Shown: piece by piece, positions 32,098-38,331 of the stretch
Numbering within the stretch: position 1 is the first letter of the stretch
How the letters are laid out: each line of letters starts with the position of its first letter
Origin: Gemmatimonadota bacterium
Lineage (GTDB): Bacteria > Gemmatimonadota > Gemmatimonadetes > Gemmatimonadales > GWC2-71-9
Direction: 5' to 3'
Assembly: GCA_020350425.1 (NCBI GenBank)
Contig: CP070716.1
Location: 1,893,981 to 1,932,311, forward strand
DNA: 38,331 nucleotides
Made by a program: the position numbers and the translations under genes
Notes under the pieces: model-generated
Seen by the model: only the letters and a program-made list of their open reading frames with translations
Told to the model about the DNA's origin: nothing
Database searches by the model: none

Positions 32098-32796
32098 ATG
32101 TGGATCGCGTACGCCACGGCGCTCGCCCTGGGGGCGGCGCACGCCCTCGAAGTGGATCATATGGTGGCCGTGAGCGCCTTCATAGGCAACCGGCCACGCG
32201 TCAGGACGGCGGTGTCGTTTGGAGTCCGCTGGGGCCTGGGGCACTCGCTGGTCGTGCTGGTGGTGGGTGGAACTCTGGTGGTGAGCGGTGTCGGCATACC
32301 CGAGGGCCTTGGCGTGTGGGCCGAGCTGGGCGTGGGCATCATGCTCGTGGCGCTGGGCATCTGGGCGCTGCGGGCGGCGCGGCGCCTGCATCTGCACCGA
32401 CCGCGTGATCACGCCGGACACGCCCACCTCCACGCGCACTCTCCGGGAGGACAGCCGCACCAGCACTCGCATTCCCACGCCGATCCGGGTAAACGGCACC
32501 GGCACCTCTCCACGCTGGTGGGTGCGATCCACGGGCTGGCCGGCACCGCGCCCGTGGTAGCCCTCATCCCCGTCACCGTCATGCCGAACACGTGGGCCGC
32601 CATCGGATACCTCGCCGCCTTCGGGGTCGGAACCGTGGGGGCGATGTCGGTCTACGCGGCGCTGGCCGCCGTCGCCGCCACGCGCGCGTCGGCGTCGGTC
32701 GGTCTGGCCCGGGCCGTCGCCCTGGTCACGGCGTTCGCGAGCTTCGGCGTCGGGATGTGGTGGATCGTCAGGGCCGCCCGAGAGCTGAGCGGCTGA
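32098..32796 (+). CDS. NicO/NiCoT-type nickel or cobalt transporter with His-rich loop
   Basis: A 232-aa membrane protein. The first helix has the nickel/cobalt permease signature H-x4-D-H (H15, D20, H21 in HALEVDH), followed by WGLGHSLVVLVVGG. About six helices are split by a His-rich cytoplasmic loop (residues about 100-140, many His in HLHAH, HQHSHSH, KRHRH) that could store or sense metal. NiCoT proteins import Ni or Co; the related RcnA-like branch exports them, so direction is uncertain. There is no Shine-Dalgarno, and a perfect -10 seven bases upstream suggests leaderless translation. It is divergent from selD. Confidence 0.85.
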   Translation: MWIAYATALALGAAHALEVDHMVAVSAFIGNRPRVRTAVSFGVRWGLGHSLVVLVVGGTLVVSGVGIPEGLGVWAELGVGIMLVALGIWALRAARRLHLHRPRDHAGHAHLHAHSPGGQPHQHSHSHADPGKRHRHLSTLVGAIHGLAGTAPVVALIPVTVMPNTWAAIGYLAAFGVGTVGAMSVYAALAAVAATRASASVGLARAVALVTAFASFGVGMWWIVRAARELSG

Positions 32797-32808
32797 CGCT
32801 CGCCGCTC

Positions 32809-34485
32809 CTACTTCCCCCGCCAGGCAGGTCCTCTCAGCCCCCGACCCGGCCGCTGATCGGTGATCCGGCCGTCGTCCAGCACCAGCTCCCCGTTCACCA
32901 ACACGTACCGAATGCCCTCGGAGTATTGGTGCGGGTCCTCGAAGGTGGCGCGGTCGATGACGGCGTCCGGGTCGAACACGACCACGTCGGCCGCCATACC
33001 CGGTCGCAGCAGGCCACGGTCGGTGAGGCCCACGCGCTGGGCGGGGAGCGACGTCATTTTGCGGATCGCCGATTCCAGGGACAGCAGCCCGTGCTGCCGC
33101 ACATACAGGGCCAGGATGCGGGGAAAGCTGCCGTACACTCGGGGGTGAACCCGGTCCCGCGACAGGATCCCGTCGGTGGCCACGGCGCCGAAGTCGGTGC
33201 AGAACGAGGTCCACCAGTGCGCGACGGCATCGCGCACGTCGGATTCGGTCATCGAGAAGTAGATCGCGCCCGTGTTGGCATTGTCCGCCACGACGATGTC
33301 GAAGAGTGCGTCCAGTGGGTCGACGCCCCGCTCGGCCGCAATCATTGCCACGGTGCGTCCTTCGAGGTACCGCAGTGAGTCCTGGAGCACCCCGGCCACC
33401 AGCACTCCGGCTGCACCGCCCGCGCCGCGGTAGAAGCTCTCGCCGTCACCCGTAGAGGTCAGAATGTCGGCGCGGATTCGGGCACGCTCGACGGGGTCTC
33501 TGAGCCGCTCGATCAACACCGAATCACCGCCCTCGTGAGCCCACTGAGGGATGCTCGCGGCGAGCGACGTGGCCGACGCGACATACGGATAGAGATTGGC
33601 CGTCACGTCGACGCCGGCGGTCCGCGCGGAGTCGAGCTTCGCCAACACTCGCGGCATGTCTCCCCAGCTGGGGCTCCCTGCCCGCTTGAGATGCCAGATC
33701 TCGACGGGGATGCTCGCAGCCGTGGCGATCGTGAGGGCCTCCTCGATGGCGGCGTCGATGCGGTGCCCCTCGTCGCGCAAGTGGGTGGCGTACACTCCCC
33801 CGTGCCGGCTGGCCGCCTGCGCCAGGGCAATGAGCTCCTCGGTAGACGCGTAGAAAGCTGGGGCGTACACCAACGACGACGACACGCCGAGGGCACCGTG
33901 CATCATGGCCGTGTCCACCAGCGCCACCATGCGCTGCAGCTCGTCCGCCGTGGGCTCGCGGTCATCGCTGCCCAGCACGACCATGCGCACCTGGGTCGCG
34001 CCCACGAACGAGGCGATGTTGATCGTGGAGCCCGACTCCTCGAGCCGGCGGAAGTACCCGTCGAGGTCGTACCAGTCTACGGTGACGCCGAGCGAGGCGT
34101 GATACTCCGCGTCCTCGGCGATGGTGGCATCCGTCTGCGGCGCCACGGAGGTGCCTTCGCCCGTGACCTCGGTGGTGATGCCCTGGGTGATCTTGCTGGC
34201 GGCCCGCCCGTCGGCCAGCACCTTCAAGTCGGACCAGCCGAGCATGTCGATGAACCCCGGCGATACCACCATTCCGGCGGCGTCGATGGTACGCCGCGAC
34301 CTGACCTCGCCCAGGCGTCCCACGGCCACGATGCGGCCGTCTTTCACGGCGACGTCGCCCCGAAAGCGGGGATTGCCGGTGCCGTCGATGATCGAGCCGT
34401 CTCGAATGACGACGTCGTAGCCGTCGCCGGGCAGGCAGGCGGCGACGATGAGCGCCGCCGCCAATGCGAGAGCCCGCCGCATCAT
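32809..34485 (-). CDS. Lipoprotein amidohydrolase, N-acyl-D-amino-acid deacylase-like, without HxH
   Basis: A 558-aa amidohydrolase-fold enzyme with a signal and lipobox (VAAC, Cys17), so it acts in the envelope. It reads GSIIDGTGNPRFRGDVAV and SPGFIDMLGWSDL. The His-x-His that D-aminoacylases carry after FID is missing (residues 80-86, DMLGWSD), and the GNCG zinc Cys region reads VTGEGTS. Later candidate ligands are present (YATHLRDEGHR, IWHLKRAG), as are GILSRDRVHPRVYGSFPRIL and the composite-domain ending. It probably hydrolyses an N-acylated amino acid or peptide with an altered metal site. ATG at 34485 is chosen because it overlaps the upstream stop (ATGA) and has GGAGG seven bases before it; GTG at 34491 is the alternative. 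Confidence 0.87.
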   Translation of the reverse strand: MMRRALALAAALIVAACLPGDGYDVVIRDGSIIDGTGNPRFRGDVAVKDGRIVAVGRLGEVRSRRTIDAAGMVVSPGFIDMLGWSDLKVLADGRAASKITQGITTEVTGEGTSVAPQTDATIAEDAEYHASLGVTVDWYDLDGYFRRLEESGSTINIASFVGATQVRMVVLGSDDREPTADELQRMVALVDTAMMHGALGVSSSLVYAPAFYASTEELIALAQAASRHGGVYATHLRDEGHRIDAAIEEALTIATAASIPVEIWHLKRAGSPSWGDMPRVLAKLDSARTAGVDVTANLYPYVASATSLAASIPQWAHEGGDSVLIERLRDPVERARIRADILTSTGDGESFYRGAGGAAGVLVAGVLQDSLRYLEGRTVAMIAAERGVDPLDALFDIVVADNANTGAIYFSMTESDVRDAVAHWWTSFCTDFGAVATDGILSRDRVHPRVYGSFPRILALYVRQHGLLSLESAIRKMTSLPAQRVGLTDRGLLRPGMAADVVVFDPDAVIDRATFEDPHQYSEGIRYVLVNGELVLDDGRITDQRPGRGLRGPAWRGK

Positions 34486-35840
34486 TGCCACCCCTCCCGG
34501 AACTCCTCCGGGCGATAGCTGGTGCCCTTGAACACGACCATGAAGATCTCGCGCGTGTTCGCGATGTCCTCCAGCGGATTGCCGTTCAGGATCACGAAGT
34601 CGGCCACGGCGCCCGGTCTGAGAGTGCCGATGGAGTCGGTCTCGAGCAGCCGCGCGACGTTCGCCGTGGCGGCCAGCAGCGCGTCGCGCGGCGACAGGCC
34701 GGCGTCGACCAGCATGACCAACTCGTCGTGCAGGCTCGCCCCCGGAGCCAGCAGCTGGTTGGACGCGTCCGTGCCGGCCGCCACCAGCCCACCCTCGCGG
34801 TGGAACAGGCGAACGAAGCGGTCCTGTGCTCCACGTGACCGGCGGAAGGCCGAGAAGTCCTCGGAGCGAATCCCAGCACGTCGGATCAGGTCACGGATGT
34901 TCCATGCCTGCTGGATGGAGTCGGGCACGCCCGAGAGGTCGAGCTGGTCGATGTAGGCGCGGTCGGTCAGGCGGCTCCAGGCCTGATGGAGCACGAGGGT
35001 AGGAATGATCCTCGCATCCGCCTCGACCAGTGCGCGCGCCGTGCGATGCAGCGAGGCAGAGTCCAGCCGGCCCCAGCTGCGCTCCTCCAGGTTCCAGCCG
35101 GTGAAGAAGCGGTCGTGGGCTTCGGCGAACCGCGCCTCTTCCTGCGATGCCGACGCCACCACGCCGCTCATGTGCTCGAGGCAGCACACCCCCAGGTTCA
35201 CGGCGCTCACGGCGTCCACCTTCCCCAGGTGGGCGGCCACCGGAAGGTTGAGCGTCTGCGCCTCGTCCATGAGTGGCCGCAGCAGCCGGCGCGTGATCTT
35301 GGTGTAGATCTTCGCCTGGGCGGCATCGATCAGCAGGAGCTGGTCGATGGCTTGCCGGGCCTCGGTGGGCGTCCGCACCTCGGTCGCGTTTTCCCACTGG
35401 GCCGGAGCGCCGTCTATCCACGCGCCCGAGATGTACATCCGTGGGGCGAGGGTGCCGCCGAGGGAGCTCTCGTCGCGCATGGCCACGGCGGCGCTCTGCG
35501 CGCCGCCCATGTCGCGAACGCTGGTGACCCCGTAGGCGAGGAATCGATCGAAGGTCCACGGCTCGATATGCACGTGGGCATCGATCAACCCGGGGATGAT
35601 CCACCTGCCGTCCACCCGGACCTCCCGCGCCCCCCGGGGCACCGAAACGACGTCGGGCGGTCCTATCGCTTCGATGTGGCCGTTGGAGACGACGATCACC
35701 GCGTCCAGGATCAGCGGTGCTCCCGTGCCGTCGAACAGCTCTGCGCCCACGTAGGCGACCTTGCCGGCCCCGGGGTTGCAGGCCACGGTCGCGGCCAGGA
35801 GCACCACCGCCCCCGCGCTAGTCAGTCGACGTGTGGTCAT
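34482..35840 (-). CDS. Amidohydrolase-family lipoprotein (imidazolonepropionase/prolidase-like)
   Basis: A 452-aa exported amidohydrolase. A signal ending in a weak lipobox (TVAC, Cys21) is followed by the small beta-domain (GAELFDGTGAPLILDAVIVV) and the TIM barrel. Metal ligands look complete: DAHVH (H89, H91), AKIYTKI for the possible carboxylated Lys, VAAHLGK, CLEHMSG and AAGTDAS. The substrate is unknown; relatives hydrolyse peptides, dipeptides or cyclic amides. The ATG at 35840 lies inside the end of the NTF2-like gene (23-base overlap) with GGAAGA upstream, and its stop overlaps the next amidohydrolase, so the three genes are translationally linked. Confidence 0.88.
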   Translation of the reverse strand: MTTRRLTSAGAVVLLAATVACNPGAGKVAYVGAELFDGTGAPLILDAVIVVSNGHIEAIGPPDVVSVPRGAREVRVDGRWIIPGLIDAHVHIEPWTFDRFLAYGVTSVRDMGGAQSAAVAMRDESSLGGTLAPRMYISGAWIDGAPAQWENATEVRTPTEARQAIDQLLLIDAAQAKIYTKITRRLLRPLMDEAQTLNLPVAAHLGKVDAVSAVNLGVCCLEHMSGVVASASQEEARFAEAHDRFFTGWNLEERSWGRLDSASLHRTARALVEADARIIPTLVLHQAWSRLTDRAYIDQLDLSGVPDSIQQAWNIRDLIRRAGIRSEDFSAFRRSRGAQDRFVRLFHREGGLVAAGTDASNQLLAPGASLHDELVMLVDAGLSPRDALLAATANVARLLETDSIGTLRPGAVADFVILNGNPLEDIANTREIFMVVFKGTSYRPEEFREGWQ

Positions 35841-36261
35841 GTACGATCTTCCACTCGCCTCCGAATCGCTCGAGCACCAGGGTGAACGGCCCGCTCGCCG
35901 TCACCGAGTCGTCGCGGAACAGTACGAATCGGGCCGTGGCCAGCAGGTGCTCGCTGCCGAGCGCCCGGGCCGCCACGCGCTCGAAGCGGAGCGAGTCACG
36001 CGGCACACCCGGCTCGAATCGCGGAGCATAGTTGTCTCGAATCCAGCTGAAACCGTACCGCACTTCCCCGCGCGAGACGAACGACGTGGTGGTCTGGTCG
36101 GCGTAGTCCGAGACGAAGGCGTCTAGGTCTCCGCCATTCCACGCGTCCGCGGAGGCCTGGAGCATCGCTTCCACGGCGCCGGTCGCGTCGGACGGCGGTG
36201 GCTGCACTGGGGCGCAGCCCGCTGCCGCGAGAGCGAGTACCGCGAGGGTCCTGTGCGTCAT
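35818..36261 (-). CDS. NTF2-like (SnoaL/DUF4440-type) lipoprotein
   Basis: A 147-aa protein with a short signal and Cys16 in LAAAGC, then a single NTF2-like domain: AVEAMLQASADAWNGGDLDAF opens the cone, FVSRGEVRYGFSWIRDNYAPRF follows, and it ends GEWKIVHDHTS. Such domains bind small hydrophobic ligands or act as accessory subunits; nothing shows catalysis. It starts the exported-amidohydrolase operon. ATG at 36261 has GGAAGAG nine bases upstream; the frame is open further upstream without conservation. Confidence 0.8.
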   Translation of the reverse strand: MTHRTLAVLALAAAGCAPVQPPPSDATGAVEAMLQASADAWNGGDLDAFVSDYADQTTTSFVSRGEVRYGFSWIRDNYAPRFEPGVPRDSLRFERVAARALGSEHLLATARFVLFRDDSVTASGPFTLVLERFGGEWKIVHDHTSTD

Positions 36262-36291
36262 ATAATTGGGCTCTTCCGCGGGAGTGAGTCG

Positions 36292-36319
36292 AACGTAGCC
36301 GCCGTCTGACGGAGCGCAA
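36292..36319 (-). promoter_or_regulatory. Weak promoter candidate for the lipoprotein operon
   Basis: TTGCGC (36314-36319) and TACGTT (36292-36297) are 16 bp apart on the minus strand, with a CCGTC-T-GACGG inverted repeat (36302-36312) in the spacer that could be an operator. On the plus strand a TATAAT at 36261-36266 could serve the GH15 gene but lacks a -35. Confidence 0.3.
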
Positions 36320-36351
36320 GTGCAACACGAGCCCTCTTCTCCCCCAAACAC

Positions 36352-38157
36352 GTGAGCTACCTCGACATCGCCGACTACGGCGTGATCGGCGACCTGCGCA
36401 CGGTCGCTCTGGTCGGCGTGAACGGGTCCATCGACTGGTGCTGCTTTCCGCGGTTCGACGGGCCCAGCCTGTTCGGCGCCATTCTCGATGCCAAACGCGG
36501 CGGGCGCTATCGCGTAGCCATCGCCGGCGCGCCGCAGGGCCGCCAGCGCTACGTGCCCCAGACCGCCGTGTTGCAGACCGCGTACGATGCCCCGACCGGA
36601 CGGGCGGCGGTGACCGACTTCATGCCCGTCGGATCGTCCGGGCCCACGCTCCTCACGGCACCGGAGATCCACCGCCATGTGGTCTGCACGGAGGGCGGCG
36701 TGGAGGTCGAGGTCGAGTTCCAGCCGGGTTTCGACTACGGTACGTCCACCACGCTGCTGCACCGGCGCCGGCACGGACTGCTCGCCAGTGATGGGGTCGA
36801 CGAGGCGGTCGCGCTCGCCACTTCCCGGCCTCTCGACTGGACGATCGAGGAGGGGGTGGCGCGGGCGGCCCTGAGGCTTGGCAAGGGCGACTCGCTCGCG
36901 CTCGTGTTGCGCTACGACGACGACGATGTCCGGCCCATCGAGCACTATCTCTCCGAGGAATTGTTGGCCAATACCGCGGCATTCTGGCGTGACTGGGTGT
37001 CACGCATCCAGTACCATGGCCGTTGGGCGGAGGACGTGGAGCGCTCCGCCATCACGTTGAAGCTGATGTGCTACGCCCGCACGGGGGCGATCGTGGCCGC
37101 TCCCACGACCTCGCTCCCGGAAGTTCTGGGGGGAGAGCGCAACTGGGATTACCGCTACACGTGGCTGCGGGACAGCTGCTTCACCCTGTACTCGTTCTAC
37201 GTGCTGGGGCACTACGAGGAAGGGGACCACTTCATGCAGTTCGTGAAGCGCGTCTGCCGCATGAAAGGGCGGCCGCACCTGCAGATCATGTATGGCATCG
37301 ACGGGCGGCGGGAGCTGCCCGAGCTCGAACTGGATCACTTGGAGGGATACCGTGGCTCGGCGCCCGTGCGCATCGGCAACGCCGCCGCGGACCAGCTTCA
37401 GCTCGACGTGTACGGCGAGGTACTCGAGACGGCCAGCGTGTGGTCGCGTTTCTTCGAGATGACCGAGGGCACGTGGCATGCCCTGCGGGAGCTGGTGGAT
37501 TGGGTCGCCGACAACTGGCGCCGGGAGGACTCCGGGGTATGGGAGGTGCGGCACGAGCTGCGGCACCACGTATTCAGCAAGGTGATGTGCTGGGTGGCGC
37601 TCGACCGCGGGGTGGCGCTGGCCGAAAGGCAGCGTCTGCCGGGCGACGTCGCTCGGTGGCGCCGCGAGGCCGAGGCGTGCCGGGCGGAGATCCTCGCAAA
37701 GGGGTACGACGAAAGCCGCGGTGCTTTCGTGAGCGCCTACGGCTCCGCCGACCTGGACGCCTCCGTACTCGTGATACCGATGGTGGGATTCCTGCGCCGC
37801 ACCGACCCGCGGGTGCAGAGCACCGTTCGCGTGGTGGCTCGCGAGCTCACGGCGCCGGACGGGGCTCTCACCTATCGGTACCGCTCACCCGACGGACTGG
37901 GAGGGACCGAGGGCGCCTTCTCGATCTGCAGCTTCTGGCTCGCGCAGGCCCTGGCGATGACAGGGGATTACGAGGCCGGTTTGCGCATCTTCGAGGAAAT
38001 GCTCAGCCGCGCCAATCACGTGGGGCTCTACTCAGAGGAGATCGACCCGGCGAGCGGGAAGTTCCTGGGGAACTTCCCGCAGGGGCTGACCCATATCGCT
38101 CTGATCAACTGTGCCCACGCCCTGGCGCGGCTGGATCCGGCGCGAAGAGGCCGGTAG
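36352..38157 (+). CDS. Glycoside hydrolase family 15 protein (glucoamylase/trehalase-like)
   Basis: A 601-aa two-domain enzyme. The N-terminal beta-sandwich (about 1-200) opens DYGVIGDLRTVALVGVNGSIDWCCFPRFD, typical of bacterial GH15. The (alpha/alpha)6 barrel has RNWDYRYTWLRDSCFTLYSF. The putative acid Glu lies in SGVWEVRHELRHHVFSKVM, and the putative base Glu in LYSEEIDPASGKFLGNFPQGLTH. Family members cleave alpha-glucans or, in actinobacteria, trehalose with inversion; substrate is not fixed. No signal peptide is seen, so it is probably cytoplasmic and may turn over glycogen or trehalose. GTG at 36352 is the only start before the conserved region, with no clear Shine-Dalgarno. Confidence 0.92.
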   Translation: MSYLDIADYGVIGDLRTVALVGVNGSIDWCCFPRFDGPSLFGAILDAKRGGRYRVAIAGAPQGRQRYVPQTAVLQTAYDAPTGRAAVTDFMPVGSSGPTLLTAPEIHRHVVCTEGGVEVEVEFQPGFDYGTSTTLLHRRRHGLLASDGVDEAVALATSRPLDWTIEEGVARAALRLGKGDSLALVLRYDDDDVRPIEHYLSEELLANTAAFWRDWVSRIQYHGRWAEDVERSAITLKLMCYARTGAIVAAPTTSLPEVLGGERNWDYRYTWLRDSCFTLYSFYVLGHYEEGDHFMQFVKRVCRMKGRPHLQIMYGIDGRRELPELELDHLEGYRGSAPVRIGNAAADQLQLDVYGEVLETASVWSRFFEMTEGTWHALRELVDWVADNWRREDSGVWEVRHELRHHVFSKVMCWVALDRGVALAERQRLPGDVARWRREAEACRAEILAKGYDESRGAFVSAYGSADLDASVLVIPMVGFLRRTDPRVQSTVRVVARELTAPDGALTYRYRSPDGLGGTEGAFSICSFWLAQALAMTGDYEAGLRIFEEMLSRANHVGLYSEEIDPASGKFLGNFPQGLTHIALINCAHALARLDPARRGR

Positions 38158-38160
38158 CCT

Positions 38161-38331
38161 CTAGCGTTTCTTCTTCCGGCCGGCCTTCTTCTTCGTCGCG
38201 CGCTTCTTCTTCTTCGTGGCGCGCTTCTTGGTAGCCCGCTTCTTCGCCTTCTTCTTCGTGGCCCGCTTCTTCGCCTTCTTCTTGGCTTTCTTCTTGGCGG
38301 GCTTCTTGGCCGCCTTCTTCTTGGCGGGCTT
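38161..38331 (-). CDS. Histone H1-like lysine-rich protein (partial, C-terminal tail)
   Basis: The last 56 codons of a minus-strand gene that enters from beyond the window end, stopping at TAG 38161-38163. The tail is almost only Lys, Ala, Arg, Thr and Pro in irregular KKRATKKK and KKPAKKK repeats, resembling eukaryotic histone H1 tails and bacterial HctA, AlgP or SPKK-type DNA-binding proteins. It should bind DNA non-specifically; the N-terminal domain is not visible. It converges with the GH15 gene, only three bases apart and with no terminator. Frame and strand are supported because the opposite strand reads only Phe/Leu/Ser-type runs. Confidence 0.8.
   Translation of the reverse strand, partial: KPAKKKAAKKPAKKKAKKKAKKRATKKKAKKRATKKRATKKKKRATKKKAGRKKKR

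Noticed and set aside
36262..36945. N-terminal extension of the NTF2-like lipoprotein
   Set aside because: It is antisense to the GH15 gene; the lipoprotein signal begins at ATG 36261.
1..38331. CRISPR array, insertion sequence, prophage or integrase
   Set aside because: No spaced repeats, transposase or integrase motifs were seen in any gap or gene.

Overview
The window is a GC-rich, gene-dense bacterial chromosomal segment. It has about 31 protein genes, short intergenic gaps, and no tRNA, rRNA, insertion sequence, phage gene or CRISPR array that I can see. Exported lipoprotein amidohydrolases, zinc-ribbon and helical proteins of unknown function, a ba3-type oxidase and a lysine-rich histone-H1-like tail together suggest a soil or sediment heterotroph. 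Gemmatimonadota is my best guess, but this is inference only. The organism almost certainly decodes UGA as selenocysteine, because its SelD carries an in-frame UGA at the catalytic position.

Layout. 1-1963 (minus): CBS-domain protein and ba3-type cytochrome oxidase subunits IIa, II and I (the last cut by the window edge). 2078-2962 (minus): tandem universal stress protein. 2963-3388 has no gene but holds a candidate structured RNA ending in a strong terminator. 3389-6942 (minus): secreted prolyl oligopeptidase coupled to a beta-CASP metallo-hydrolase. 7098-10472 (plus): large hybrid histidine kinase. 10518-13111 (minus): dienoyl-CoA-reductase-like SDR and a cation/proton antiporter. 13241-15460 (plus): degenerate aldo/keto reductase and an aldehyde dehydrogenase. 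15494-16207 (minus): SDR. 16337-18433 (plus): divergent EF-G homologue.

18464-22275 (minus) is the most distinctive operon: two ATP-grasp ligases, a GNAT acetyltransferase and lysine 2,3-aminomutase, each overlapping the next by a few bases, behind a promoter with phased A-tracts. It looks like a pathway to an acetylated or ligated beta-lysine compound. 22457-29197 (minus): isocitrate/isopropylmalate-type dehydrogenase, membrane and lipoprotein genes, geranylgeranyl-reductase-like flavoprotein, squalene/phytoene synthase, ThyA and DHFR. 29202-32063 (minus): selenocysteine-containing SelD, RNase H-like protein, dCMP deaminase and zinc-ribbon protein. 32098-32796 (plus): a nickel/cobalt transporter divergent from selD and probably leaderless. 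32809-36261 (minus): three exported lipoproteins (NTF2-like protein and two amidohydrolases). 36352-38157 (plus): GH15 glycosidase. 38161-38331 (minus): end of a histone-H1-like lysine-rich protein.

Many adjacent genes are joined by four-base stop/start overlaps (ATGA or GTGA). Two of these joints read CTGA, which implies CTG start codons for DHFR and the second ATP-grasp ligase.
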